A stretch of DNA of 64,000 nt from Fasciolopsis buskii. Its lineage: Eukaryota; Platyhelminthes; Trematoda; Plagiorchiida; Fasciolidae. The translations under genes and the position numbers were made by a program. The notes under the pieces are model-generated. The model made no database searches, was not told where the DNA came from, and worked only from the letters and a program-made list of their open reading frames with translations. The stretch covers positions 1-64,000 of the forward strand of contig LUCM01003323.1 in the NCBI GenBank assembly GCA_008360955.1. Direction: 5' to 3'. This document shows positions 26,893 through 39,240 of the stretch, in pieces (within the stretch, counting starts at the first letter, position 1; every line of letters starts with the position of its first letter).

Positions 26893-28679
26893 GGCATTTA
26901 AACAGCTTGGCGACTGGCTGAATCAGAACACTGCCACTGCGGTTTTGTTGATCTTTGCCCGGGCGTGTCGATATCCCCCACCCTTATATGGAGTCACGTT
27001 AGATTTTTTTTATTTGCAATCTTGAAGAGCTGAACCGGTATATAATTTGCTCTAACGATTTCGCATCTTCCGAGTGTACTTAGTTCTTTACATGCGTGCA
27101 GCCACCTCAGAATTCAGACTGGTGATGACGAGTCAACACATATAATTATTCCGTCTTGAGGTACTTCACCGCTTACCCACCTGCCAATTGAAAAAATCAT
27201 AGATAACTGCGTTCAATCAGTCCAAATTTAAAAGTAACCCGGTTAAAATCATGAACGCAAATCAACTGGACACATGGATTAGCGTAGATACCTGGTGGAA
27301 AAATCGGAACGGCCCACAATCAGCACCACTGATTTTCCGCCATTTTTCTCATGTTCACGAATGTATATAATTTTATCCCCATGTGAATTGTGCAAAACCT
27401 CATAAGTACCACTCCGGCAAGTAGGGTCGGCCAAATGTAATCAAATTTGGAAATGCTTGTCATTCATACAACCGCGTTAGTGAGAGCGTCTGAGGATAGT
27501 AAGTGCTGAGAGTCACTAAATAAACAACACACGAACACACATCAGTCGACAGAATGTTAATTCACAGACTGTCAGTCGCACAGACAAGCAAAGTCCCCGA
27601 ATGAGGTGTGGCCCAACAGACTGACTGCAACGTAGGACGCCGTACGGAACAAGTATGAGGTGATGACACTGGGTCAATTCGTACCTAAGGTTTCACGCTC
27701 GCTACTTACATCAAACTGACTAAATGAGATTTCACTCGGCTTTTTTTTGACTGACACTTTTTGGGGCTATGAAATGTCCCAATTCATAGCCGAATGAACA
27801 AAGTGAATCGGCCTCTGTAATTAGGAAATTAATCTCGACTCATAAGAAATGTAGAGAATATTTCTTATGGATGAGCTGTTTATAAATAAGGCAAGTATGA
27901 AATAGGAATTAGGCTGTTTTGTGCCCGGACAACTGTCAATACTATTGGAAAGACTCCGCTTGACAACGTCCAAAAAAGTTGTTGATCATTGTTCAGCAAA
28001 TCAAGCCATAGTTGCCCTGCTTGTTTCACTCGTTCTCTGTTGTTTGCCTGTACTCATTTTGGTAGACTCATGAGCACACACACACACCAACATACACAAG
28101 CACGTTCAACGATCCTCATCAAGAAGAATCCGAAAACCTGTGAACAGTTGAAATTCAGTTTGTCTATTGAAGTGACATTTACAAACGTACTGAACAGGCA
28201 GCGTTTTCTTTCTAACTGGCTTTCTGTCAGCCTTCTGTCACATTAGCCGTGTAACCAAAGTTCGATAAGACTGGACCTTGTGCTCTGATTGGTTTGCAGT
28301 TGACTAATCACATCGTCCTTACTCCGAACCTAGATGTACGTTCAAATTAAACGTCAGTGGCCTGACAAATCGATTCTCTGAGGCACAGTGGTTTTGATCT
28401 GCTATCTGTTAGCTTAGCAGATTCACAGTCTTGGCGATGTAAACGTTAGAATTTTAATCCAGGAGTTAATGTACTGTATTAGAGGGGCAGAATGCAGTTA
28501 AACGAAAACGGTGTTAGCTATAGGACGGGATGGAAAGAACCACGTGACTAATAATAAACCGACTACAGTAACGTTCTAAGAATATTGAACATCAGTGATT
28601 GCGTAATGCCTAAGTAAAGCCCTCGGTTATGAATTCATACTTTGCCAGGTTGGGTGGTATTTTCTCTCTCTTGTCGTTT
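26893..28679. other. Non-coding stretch, no gene recognised
   Basis: No domain-bearing frame; a short run of ca repeats at 28076-28100. Part of the sequence next to 26893 may be 5' Penelope sequence, but no motif supports this. Confidence 0.5.
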
Positions 28680-28827
28680 ACTTTCTTTATTAAGGGAACC
28701 ACAACGTACGCCACCTTCAGGAAGGTACCCTGACAACAGAAAGTTGCCAAGTAAGGTAGCTCGCCGACGGTGGGAGGAATCGAATGTTGAAACATCATGG
28801 CGTTGACCACTTGACCACCTCCGGTCA
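28680..28827 (-). mobile_element. tRNA-derived SINE, family I, copy 3
   Basis: Minus-strand blocks in family order: ggaggtggtcaagtggtcaac, a degraded B box (cattcgattcctccc), ctacttggcaactttctg, ggtaccttcctgaag and a tail ending taataaagaaagtaaa. More diverged than the 20103 copy. Confidence 0.7.
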
Positions 28828-29696
28828 ATGTGGGCAGAAGGGTCACCACGACTTTGTGCTCCACCACCGCAGTGTTGGCAAAAAGTTTTCTCCCTTCAGA
28901 TGTTGTGTGATCGGTAACCTCACTGACTCGGGTTTAATTGATGACATTATCCCATGGATCTGATCGCGTTGCTAGTCGCGTTTGAAGCCATACGGGGATA
29001 TGTTGGACAGTTTGGGGAAGCATGTCTGTTCTACCTAGGGGGGCTAAGTTGCACATATGAACCAATAAGCAGTTTGAATTGGCATTGAAGGGCCTGAACC
29101 TCCATCAACTTTGTTGATGCGGGTAACGGTCCCGGGTATATTGTGCAAACCCATATCTCTGATCTATCTACTCATATAAAATAGCTATGATATAATCCCT
29201 AAAAAGTATAGAAATGTAGCTTAATGAAACGAGTTGTGGGCATATCAGGCAGTAGCGTTGAACAATCCAATCGTAATCATGGCCATCATGAATTTACTTG
29301 ATCCCTCCACTCGATGCGAGGGAGAGAAATTCGTTGTTTGTTTTAAACCATTACCTCAGACCAGTAATGGTATCATACTCTCTGCTGACTCTGGAATGCC
29401 TTGTCGCTATTCAGTTTTGCTCTGGTTGGCCCATGACTGTACACGCTCATTCACCAAAATTAGGGCGAGAGAGAAAGAAAGAAAGAAACTCGATGTGCAG
29501 GGGTTTGTAGGTAGAAGCAGAGTCCAAATTTTCTATAATTTCTGATGGGAAGATGCCGTTGTCAACTTTTGATAAGACCATGTGTAATGAAATGAACTGC
29601 AGATTTGTGATTTCATTTCGACACACCAAATGCTACTCATAATATGTCGTCTAAAACGGCACGATAATAGCCACCAGTCGCAGCTATCTTTTAGTT
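28828..29696. other. Non-coding stretch between two SINEs
   Basis: A purine-rich run at 29468-29492 (gagagaaagaaagaaagaaa). No gene recognised. Confidence 0.5.
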
Positions 29697-29846
29697 TTTA
29701 CTTCCTTTATCAATGAAATATTATTGTACATCATTTTTCAGGAAGGGGGCCGTGGCCAACAAAGGGCTGCCAAGTGGGAGGATTCGAACCCGCAACCTTT
29801 ACCTCCAAACGCTACGACCTTATCCGTTTTGGCCACCACCGGCCGT
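29697..29846 (-). mobile_element. tRNA-derived SINE, family I, copy 4
   Basis: Minus strand: cggccggtggtggccaaaacgg, B box in ttgcgggttcgaatcctccc, acttggcagccctttgttgg, cttcctgaaaaatgatgtac and tail atttcattgataaaggaagt. The B box is intact. Repeat R2 copy B abuts its 5' side. Confidence 0.8.
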
Positions 29847-30190
29847 TGTACTTGAAGTCTTAACGCGGAATTCAGCCAGCAACAGTAACGCACAGATACG
29901 GGCTGCGAATACGCAATGGATTCACTGCGAATAAAGCTGAAGATAGCAAGAAGCCCGCAGTAACTGGGCCACGTGCTAGGGGTTTATCTATAAATTATGC
30001 AATTATATACAAAAGGAAAAGTCCTGATGATGGTGTGCGTTTCGTCCAACGGTATTCGAAGCATATTTGAACTTTAGGATCGTCTTTGGTCACGGTTCTC
30101 GTGGGTTGGCTGTCCAAGCAAGTTGGGACTAGGCTATACCGGATCGTACCGAGTGACTCTCAGGTAGATTCGGCACAAACTGCAAGAAGT
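29845..30190 (+). repeat. Dispersed repeat R2, copy B
   Basis: Collinear by eye with 19330-19690: gttgtacttgaa, gaattcagcc, aggggtttat, gtttcgtccaacggtattcga, gtcacggttctcgtgggttgg. Lies immediately beside a family I SINE in opposite orientation. Confidence 0.65.
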
Positions 30191-33100
30191 GAAACAGTTA
30201 CAGACACCATGGATTGGGTTTAGGTCAATACCAAAACTGATCAAAGCTGATAGACTACTTTGTCCTGATGTTGCTTATTTGAGGTCTCCATCGAGCGAAT
30301 TCGCTCTGTCACTCATCTCTCCTATTAGACTTGTTCACTTCTCGGGGTTCAGACCTATCAGCGGACCATGGATTCTTTTCAGGGATCCAAGATTGTATTT
30401 GATGCACGCAGTCAGTCAGCGCAGAAAGCGTTTCATGGAAATGTAGCTTTTCATCAAAACAAATTCGACGTCAAATTCCAATTGCCTTTTTTGCTATCGG
30501 AAGAAGACTCATTCCTTAAGAGTATTTGGTCAGGAGACAGGACGTAGTATGTTCAAGCTGTACCTATTTCTGTTTACTGCATGCACGTCTAGTACTGTTA
30601 TTTGTGCCCGACGGCCAGTCACATAACACCTTTCATACGCATACCCCAGATCGGCCGATCAAAGTTAAACTCGGGAAGCACCGGAATCGAGTGTCGCTCC
30701 TGGTTGGGTTCATCAGTGATACGTACATACCACCGCTGCCTTGGTGTAAACAGAGACCTGCCGATCAGAAGACATGTGTGATAGAACTACTTTGCCAGCT
30801 CCCGTCCAGAACATCTAGAATCAGCGAGTAACGCTTGTTCAGACGTCCCCTTCGATGACATCCAGTATTACGCAGCAGCATCGAAGGGGTACATGGTATA
30901 TATCCCGGTAACTCATCCGGCCGGATGCCCTTCACCAAGTTAGGTTTTTCCTTCGAGGTAATCAGGTCCCTATCACACCCCTTTTGTGCTCAGTATTCAT
31001 TTTCTTTTTGCAATTATTCGCAAGTACTGTATGATGGATTAAGGTCATGAGTGAAAACACGACATGCGTTCGATTATACAACCACTCATCATTTTGCTGC
31101 TACTGGCTGCGATTATACAAAATAAACCAAAAATATGCGGTCGCCTAACTCCTGTGTCTTGATGAGGAAAATGGCATACGTAGTCAGTCGACAGCGAATT
31201 TGTTCATTTGAACAACCTTCAAATCCGAGTATGTTCTTTAGCAATCCTAGCAAACGATTTCGCACCGATCATGAACTGTATTACAATCCGTCTCGTTTTG
31301 GACTCATTCTTGGACTCAGTAAGCCGGTAAATTATTCCACAAATAAAGTGGCTTCATCTGTCCCGAAACACTCGATTTAGATGGTTAACGATTACGCGTG
31401 GGGAATCCATGAACTCTCGCTTTCTCAAAAGTACACGCACACAGAGGCATATACACAATGCACGAACATGAAACCTGTGGCGAAGTTGGCATACATACGC
31501 TAAGGAAAAAAGATAAATACCCGGCAGTGGTTGCATCTACCGCCCATCCTCTACTCAACCTAGGCCAGCTCCACCACTCGCGTTGATCGAAAACGTATAT
31601 CAACCGAGAAATTTAGCCTCATCCGTGCTGAGGCCAACCGGTTAGTTCGACCTTAGAATTCATACACATGAAATATTGAGCAGTTTCACAAGATTGTTAA
31701 GGATTTTGCGCAAAAGTCGCTTGTCTTTTAGCGTAAGCATGCATGTATGTACGTGTATATGTGTTTACTTGCGTGCGTGTCTCCTTCTTTAAATGGTAAT
31801 GCGCCATCGTGAAAAGCAAGAGTTATCTGTGTGATATGTCGAGCATGAAACTTGTCTTTTCCGTACACGACGGGATGGTTGCACTCATCCGCAGCAATCT
31901 TAGTTTGCCGGCGTTTGTGCACTGGTCTTCAGCTTTTAGCTCATTCATTATTCATCAATAATCGGTGAGCTTTTTTTGCGAAAGACGGCTGGTCATTTAA
32001 AGGAATACTGCTTTTGCTGTTCTGAATCATCGAGAAAGAGAACAGTGAATGGGTTAACGTGTTGTAATTAGTTCTGCGATGACCTTCATCCTCCTCATTT
32101 CTGTCACAATGATGGTCGCGGTCAACGGTAGACAGACGCATTCCAGTAGGCATTGTACACGAAATCCGTAAAAGTTTGTGATTGAGGTGATGAGAGTGAA
32201 ATTTGGATTAACTGTGCTATCGTTCATTATGTAGCGATAAAAAACCTATCCAGCGTCGGAGACGACCTCGGTGTGACCCGGCCAAGCAGCAGTGTTCCGG
32301 TGAAATTTTGTTCATCCATCCGTATGCGAAGCATACTGCTGACAACAAAAACTCATACCTATCCGTCCCTTAGATCACTTATTATTTTTCTGATTGGTGA
32401 AAACACGGCGCACCTTCATGCACCAAATGTCATGATGAGGCTGACCTATATGCCTCCTTATAGACTCCTCCGTGTCCATGACTCACCTAGTCTCGTGACC
32501 GATATGATCAGGTGCCAGATATAATGCACCAAGGGTGAGCGAGCTTTACCACAGCGGTATTTAATCAAATTAAACCTACAGCTCCGCATTTCAGTGTCAT
32601 TTTTTTGTATTCATTCTTGAACTTGTATGGAGATCCGTCTGAGAACTGGTGAGTAGGAAGTGGTAGCCATTTAGTCGATCGGTCTGTAGTTGGTAAAATC
32701 GTCAGGCCGACAAATCCCGGGGTTGTAAATTTATACTTGGGTTCCCTGTGTGGCTGAATTGCTCGATTGGGAAAATCCGCGCTAGTGATGTCTGTCAGTG
32801 AACCGCGTTAGTGTGTGCACACCGGTATGATAGGTTTGTAATGTTTGTTACGCGAAGTGTAAGCATGTGTCCGTGAATGTGCATGAATAGTTTCGAAGAC
32901 GAAATCAAAATTTTTCCATCATGTGCATCATTTCGGTCATGAATCTTACGAAACACCTGGAAAGTTATGTTTGAATGACTGAAGCTCAATAACGTCTGAC
33001 CCTTGGACTGTACACTTGTACTAAATATGGGAATATTTCAAGTTTGCAATTTTTTTACTAAAAATGCAAGTACACGTTCGTTTCAGTCAGGCACCGTATA

Positions 33101-33213
33101 TAGTTAATTAGTCTGTTGCATCACTCAACTATCACTGGATGTTAATCACGCAGGTGTCAAGCGCAGGAAGACAGAAGGTACCCAGACGAACGCGCGCCCG
33201 GGACACACGTACA

Positions 33214-33252
<39 letters not shown>

Positions 33253-33585
33253 CACATATGCATGCCCACATACGCCTGTTTTGTTCCGGATATTCACCTG
33301 TGTGAAATAAATCTTGGAGTCAAAGTTGACAAAATAGTCGATTACCGTTGCTAATGCTTGGGAATTTTTGGTTAAAAATATTCCGATTATTTTATTGCGT
33401 TAGTATGGGCAAACAGTTCTTGCGATCTCACAAGACAGATAGAACAGACAGTTTAGGAGACTATTTGACTTGATGGGAGGCTTTTGGCCGAGGTAACCGC
33501 GTCTCTATTAGAAGGTCTAGGACACTTGTTTCTCGCTGAGAGGGACACGTGACAGCACTAGACCCAGTAACTCGGATTAGTTAAG
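30191..33585. other. Non-coding stretch, no gene recognised
   Basis: Short frames only, none with a domain; contains the (TA)n run at 33218-33247. Some frames of 80-100 codons (for example 30526-30831) have no recognisable content. Confidence 0.5.
33218..33247. repeat. (TA)n microsatellite
   Basis: About 15 ta dinucleotides, followed by gcgcgcacatatgcatgc. Confidence 0.95.
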
Positions 33586-33786
33586 AGGGGCTGGACAACG
33601 CAGTGGTAACACACACACTTGTCATGTGAAAGATTCTGGGTTCAAACGCTGGGTGCGACGACAGATATGCGCGAGTGATGAGCTCTAATGAGAGCGAAAC
33701 TCTGGTCTGGCGCCTCCTAATTGCGAAGTAGACCGCACATCCTGAGGTTTATGCGTTGAGTGAAGTCAGAAGTCAAAGTAAAAAAA
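33586..33786 (+). mobile_element. tRNA-like SINE, family III (single copy in window)
   Basis: ggggctggacaacgcagtggtaac resembles a tRNA 5' end and D arm (A-box region), and gattctgggttcaaacgctgg carries a good B box about 33 bp downstream. A ~130 bp body follows and ends in an A-rich tail (gtcaaagtaaaaaa). No second copy was noticed in the window, so the element status rests on the tRNA-like head and A-rich tail. Confidence 0.6.
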
Positions 33787-34937
33787 TGAGTCATTATCAA
33801 CACGAATTTTTTGTGCAATCAACCACGATGTACTGGTAACGTCCAGTCTTCATTAGTCTTTAACATGAACATGTTTTATAGCTCACCTAAACCCAGATCA
33901 CAAACCTGTCCTTACCAACTGCGGGAAATGGTACCTGTAGTCACTGATATTCACGGTAATCATAAGCCAATATTTGATTCTAAATATTCCGAACAGCCTT
34001 CAGGTCATTTGGTTAGGCTTGTATTTTTCAATGGAAACTGCTTCTCCGGTTGGAAAGAGAGGGACTAATCAAGCATAGGAAAATGAAAATAATTAAGCCC
34101 AAGTTTACCATTTTGAAATTTGTCTCGTTTATACGAGTAGCATTTCACCTCTGACCGCAAACGACTAGTTCAAGTGGACACGTGAACAATCCGGAGGGCA
34201 TGCACGGTGTCGTATTGTGTAAATCCGGTCAATTTACAATTTAACAATAATCATTATGATTATGATTATTATTGTCATTTGCAATTTGGAGTCCAGTGAT
34301 ATCTCGTAACGCAATGCACACTTCCGTTGCTTGGTGTGCGAGACCCCGGAATGTTCGTATCACACGCACGGTTGCCGTGTACAGCAAACGTTCCGACAAT
34401 GAGTAGTTTACTCTCCCAAACAGTCATTTACGGTAGAATTCTCCTGGGTTAAATCCAATGTTTTCATGCTAAGAGAAATTCAGAGAAAGAGAGGGAGAGA
34501 TGGAAGGAGGGAGTGAGGTGAAACAAGGTATGCAGTCGGTTACTTGCTGCCATTACTGCAGGTGATCGGGTTCATTCGAGTATTGAACTGGAACCGCGGT
34601 AACTAGCTCATCAGTATTGGGGCTAATTTATGCCTTGATTATTTGAGAACACGGCTGCCGCCTCTTAGATTTCTGCCCCTGTGTAAGCAATTCAATTGCA
34701 CATTTCCCTTGGCTTTGAACCGTCGTTTATTGCCCAATTATCGCTCAACTCCAATTAGTCAATATTCATTAGTCGTTGCGAAATTCCTGATAATTACGTT
34801 CCGTTCCGTGCCCCCTACCCTTTCCCGCCCGTGGTGCATGAAACGCCCAACCTGCATTACCACAATCCCCCACACACACAAAAACAATCCTCGCCCCCTT
34901 CTCTCCCGGGCCTCGGGACGCGCTGATCAGTTTGCAG
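33787..34937. other. Intron or 5' flank upstream of the channel PAS exon
   Basis: No exon recognised. Contains a small palindromic AT-rich segment (34228-34262, acaataatcattatgattatgattattattgt) and a purine-rich run at 34482-34520. The last 130 bases are pyrimidine-rich, as expected before a splice acceptor at 34937. Confidence 0.6.
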
Positions 34938-35161
34938 CTTCATCCTGGCTAACGCACGTATTGTGGATTATCCGATTGTGTATTGCAACGAGGGCTTCTC
35001 CCGTCTCACCGGTTACAGTCGTGTGGAAATTATGCAGAAAAGCGGAAACTGTGCCTACTTCTACGGGGAACAGACCTCCGAAGAAATGCGTGACAGATTG
35101 CTCAAAGCACTGGACACTCAAACCCCGGATCAGATTGAGATGCTTCTCCATAAGAAAAATC
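34938..35161 (+). CDS. eag: EAG-type (KCNH) potassium channel, internal exon, PAS domain first half
   Basis: Encodes 74 residues of the N-terminal PAS (eag) domain of a voltage-gated potassium channel. Recognisable stretches are FILANARIVDYPIVYCNEGF, GYSRVEIMQKSGNCAYFYGE and IEMLLHKKN, close to fly Eag (DFPIVYCNESF, EVMQKS, FEILLYKKN). In this family the PAS domain packs against the cyclic-nucleotide-binding homology domain and slows or tunes gating of the tetrameric plasma-membrane channel. The exon is bounded by tttgcag (34931-34937) and by gtaagt at 35162; it enters one base before a codon and leaves with one base of the next. An alternative acceptor lies at 34930, which would add Cys-Ser. 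The upstream exon with the start codon and PAS cap was not found. Alternative: an ELK-type channel, but the linker exon favours EAG. The 197-codon frame over this exon (34643-35236) is a shadow. Confidence 0.93.
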
Positions 35162-35311
35162 GTAAGTCTTCCAGTCCGTGAGCGTGGTACTCGTTCGGAT
35201 CCACATACTCCAGCCCCGAGAAAAAAATGGGTCTAGGTAAAGCTTACATTCTTTTTTCTCAAAGTGAAATTAACTAACGACTACGCAGTTTGTTTGAAAC
35301 AGCCCGATTAC

Positions 35312-35384
35312 CGCCTCGTAGTTCAGCTGGTAGAGCACAGGTGATACAAATGTGTCGGTTGCATCTATGCGAAGGTTAGGGTCT
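35312..35384 (+). repeat. tRNA-like fragment, probably SINE-derived
   Basis: gcctcgtagttcagctggtagagcac is a near-perfect tRNA 5' end with D arm and A box. Downstream no anticodon stem closes and the T-arm region (gaaggttagggtcttgca) lacks a B box. It is therefore a tRNA relic or SINE head rather than a working tRNA gene. Confidence 0.6.
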
Positions 35385-35543
35385 TGCAGAGGTCGAAAAC
35401 TTTCCACATTTGGATAAATTAGATTTTTTCAAAATGTACCAAACAAACTTCCCAACCACTTTATGTGATGAAACTTAATTCGTTATTAGTAGGTCATATG
35501 GCTCGTGAAATTAGTTGTCATTTGATACTACTGCTTAACTGGC

Positions 35544-35692
35544 CATTAAGAAACCATGGAAGCACTGTGTAGCTGATTCCTCCTTGTTAGGAATCATCAG
35601 CAATGCATATCCACCACGACCGAATTGGGACACGAGCCCAAGACGAACGAATGTGACTTGAACACCCTAGCCATTGGGGCAAGTAGGCAGGT
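35544..35692 (-). mobile_element. tRNA-derived SINE, family II, decayed copy
   Basis: Plus-strand words ccattaagaaaccatggaagca, aatcatcagcaatgcatatccacc, gagcccaagacgaacga and ccattggggca match the order in the 23881-24207 element. The B box is degraded (gggctcgtgtcccaat on the minus strand). No target-site duplication was found. Confidence 0.6.
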
Positions 35693-36401
35693 TCTCAACG
35701 GTTGGCTGAAGTTCACCATTTGATGGTGCACCTATCACTAGACCCGGTTAATGAGTGAGCCCAACCTCACCACGGATTTCAAATCCGAGAAGGCCGAATA
35801 GAAAGCGGTTTGGCCAACACATGAAAAGAACACTATTCAATATGCCAGGCGAGAAGGAGGCGGAACAAAGGAACACCGACTTGAAACCGTCTCGGTCTTT
35901 TCTGAAGAACTTTTCCCAACGCTTATGACAAGTCAGGGTCAGTTGTGAATTGGGAATTATGAATCGGTTGAGACGAATTTTCCGGCGGTCCGGAAACGAA
36001 GCCAGTGTGCGAGTCAGACAGGTTAGGCTAGCAAGCTTGTGACGGAAGCAACGCGTGTGTGGGGCGGGGGGCGGTGAAGAGACGGAAGAGGTAAATTTAA
36101 GCGAAACTCCGATAGTATTGGGCGTTTTACTGAATTTGACTTATAATACACCCGAATGGCCTTCGCAACAATATCACTATATCGGCTTTTCCAAGATGGT
36201 CCTCAGTTTTCTGACGACTTTTTTTACTCTGCTGACGAAAGTTCTTCGTAATCAGCTAATCGTATCTAGACAAAGACCATATGCGAACATGTCTATAGAT
36301 TACAAATATTTTAAAGATTTTACTTAATTTTGGTGCACAACGTTAGGAAATCCGCTGGAGAAAACAATCTTAAAGTTGATGTTTTGTCTAACGAGTTTCG
36401 A

Positions 36402-36403
<2 letters not shown>

Positions 36404-36458
<55 letters not shown>
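36404..36458. repeat. (TA)n microsatellite
   Basis: About 27 ta dinucleotides. Confidence 0.97.
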
Positions 36459-36460
<2 letters not shown>

Positions 36461-39019
36461 GTAACATCCACTTTGGCCAGTCATCGAAATTAATCCTTTA
36501 TTCATTGCCGGGAACTTTCACTTAACCAGCCGACAAGTCAAGATAGCGAATCAATACAATCGTTGGTTGGGATGATTGATAGCAATCAGTTTCTTGCCCA
36601 ACCGATTCTGTTAAGCACAATATTTATACTACAGACTTGTTCAAAAACCTTACGATGTACGGGACAGGAATATAACTACCCGTTTAGGGACTTCCACTGA
36701 GGTTTTTGGTGATTAAATACTAATGCCGTTTGGTGAACTTATTATTTCCCGCGGTATTCGTGAGTGGAATAGCAATCCCCAGCAGTTGGAGTTTTACTCC
36801 TGAGGCACAAGAGCTTTGTTGGGTGGTCACTCCATATTCTTGGTGGCCGGAATTTGTGTCAGTGCGAATTACGAACACAACCACTTTATTAGAAAATCGG
36901 AGTCCAACCTGGAATGCCGAAAACATGTGACCCAGGCGATGGCCCACAGGCTACGGCATCATCCCGGTACACTGCATTTCTTAACTCGAAGAATGCCGTC
37001 CACACTAAAACGATGAATTGGGCTCAGTACTAGAAATATGCCTCCTGCCATCTTTAACGCGAAGCATGTAATCATTCTGCACCCTACTGACAGTTGATCG
37101 TGTAATTCGCATGAATTACGCTGAGTCATATGCGCGGTTAGGCGCTGTCCGTATATCGGGAAATGAGAACTGCTGTTATGATTAGGCTTAGGTACTGATA
37201 ACATTGCCCGCCTCATCGACACGTTCTGGCCTAGGTGCTTCCAAATGAAGGAACTATCTACGTGTCGCAAGTGATATACTTATGAGGTGCTGCCTAATCT
37301 TCCTGGTGGAGATCTGAGGATTTGTTTGAGCAGCATTCAGAACGGTGACTCTGACTTTTCCAGTTGGCACCGACGTAGGGATTAGTGAATGGGGTCTACA
37401 ATGAACGGAATCGAGCTCCGCTACTTTGATCCTCTGTTTTTTCACATTGGATTGCGCAGGTCTCTTATTCTGATGATATAACCATTTGAACGCATTGCAT
37501 CTAACAGATTATCATATTCATCGTCAGTTTCATCGCGAAGATATCCTGTAAATAAAATGGTCGATCTGAGTTCCTTAAGAAAAGCTGGGCAGATTAACAC
37601 AGATTGCATCCCTTTTCATCATCACAAGAACTTTCGATGTGCCCAACTCATCCTGCCTCGTCCGTTTGCACCTCCTCCCTCCCGCCACCAATTTTACCGA
37701 GAACCTTCATTTGTAAGCCAGTCAGTTGCCTTGATGAGCCGAGTTCAGCCTACCTTGTTTGTCTGACCAATTGGACACCGAGGTAGTCGGGTGTCTTCAT
37801 TCGCTCAGATTTTTCATACCTAGCCGGGTCTTTTTGAGGTTGCACCTGATGACGCAACCCTGACCGAGCCGTCGATTTCACTGCCAGGTTGGTGTGCTCC
37901 AACCAGGCAAAGCGGGCGTCCATGCACCCACGTTGTGGATGAGAGATCAAGAATTTTCATTTTACTCCAACTGCTGCCCGTTTCCGTTATCTTAGCCGGA
38001 GAGTGGCGAGAAATCCGGTTTGAAGAGTGGTCTGATTGGCGTTAGTATGTAGTTAATTCCAGAAACAATTTGTGGGAAATCTCGCCCTATCGGGCAAATC
38101 CCCATGGATAGAATGCGAGTGACTGGCTTAAATCGGCAACGACGTTACATAAGGAATTGCTTGGTGTTTTGGCCACGAAAATCTGCGATTACCAAAAAAA
38201 TAGAAAACTTGGGGCAAATACTCCTCACATTTTACTTCAACGTCCACGACCCTTCCGGCCCAAATGGAGACAGAAATTACGCGTTTTTACCTCGTGGGAT
38301 TCAAAATTACGTCGGCCTACTGCTTTGGCTCGACAGTTATTGTTCAGATTTCGCGCTGTCATCTTGCCCTACTCTTCAGTTTGAAACTGCGGTTGCAACG
38401 GTTACACAAGCTTGGACCCAATTCATTTGCCTTGGACGGTCACGTAAGCAGACAGAGAATGCACTCCTAATAGCATGAAAATATTCGCCAAAACGACCTG
38501 GATACCACGAAACCGATTGCAAAATAAAACTGTCAGCATAAAAAATAAGACCAACCAAAACTCTTAGAAATGATGTTTTTCGCTCTACTCCAATCGGGCA
38601 TCTCTGACAACGTTTTACAAATAGTTGTACGGAAAGGAAATTGTTACTAATTATCAAGGAGAACCAGCAATAGGGCTGTAAGAAAGCCCATCTACCAGAA
38701 TGCCAGAAAATGGAAAGCGGCAGAATCCATGAGCTCTACATTGTCAATACACTAGACAGCAACAGACGGAACATTAAAAGATGGATTTAACGTTAATAGC
38801 GAGGTCCATGTCATACGTTCTCTTCAGGTGGATGACGACGTAAATTCTTGTAATAATTGGGCTTGAAATCGATCTACAGAATTCGGTCAATCGCAATAAC
38901 GAAGGGATACGAATTCCCAGCCCGTACTGGGCTGAGTGCGACTTCGGCTGCGCGAAGTTCGCAGAACTGGGGAATCATGTCCGGCACTGGCCTTGTTTAG
39001 GTGTTCGCAAATCACACGT

Positions 39020-39240
39020 TTATATTACACGAAAGGGGATATTTTGATGAGCGGAGAACATTCCGTCCGATAGCATTCGGGGACTGCTTGAACTCATGAC
39101 CGCCTGTTGCCACGTTTCTCGTAGGCTGGTTGAGTACACAGGCTAGTGCGCTGTTGTGTCGGATTTTATCACGTGACTTGAACGCGAGACATCTTCGGAA
39201 GTGATACTTCCTTGCGAAAATTACTAAATCAAGCCAATAG
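39020..39240 (+). repeat. Dispersed repeat R2, copy C (right half)
   Basis: Shares ttccgtccgatagcattcg, gactgcttgaactca, cacgtttctcgtaggctggttga and acgtgacttg with the right half of copies A and B, in order. Confidence 0.6.

Noticed and set aside
30020..30050. ctgatga ... gtttcgtcc in repeat R2 as a hammerhead ribozyme core
   Set aside because: The gaaa element is on the wrong strand relative to ctgatga, no stem II can be drawn, and copies A and C do not keep the core.
34643..35236. 197-codon plus-strand frame over the PAS exon
   Set aside because: It lies in a different frame from the clearly conserved PAS sequence and spans the splice sites; it is a shadow.
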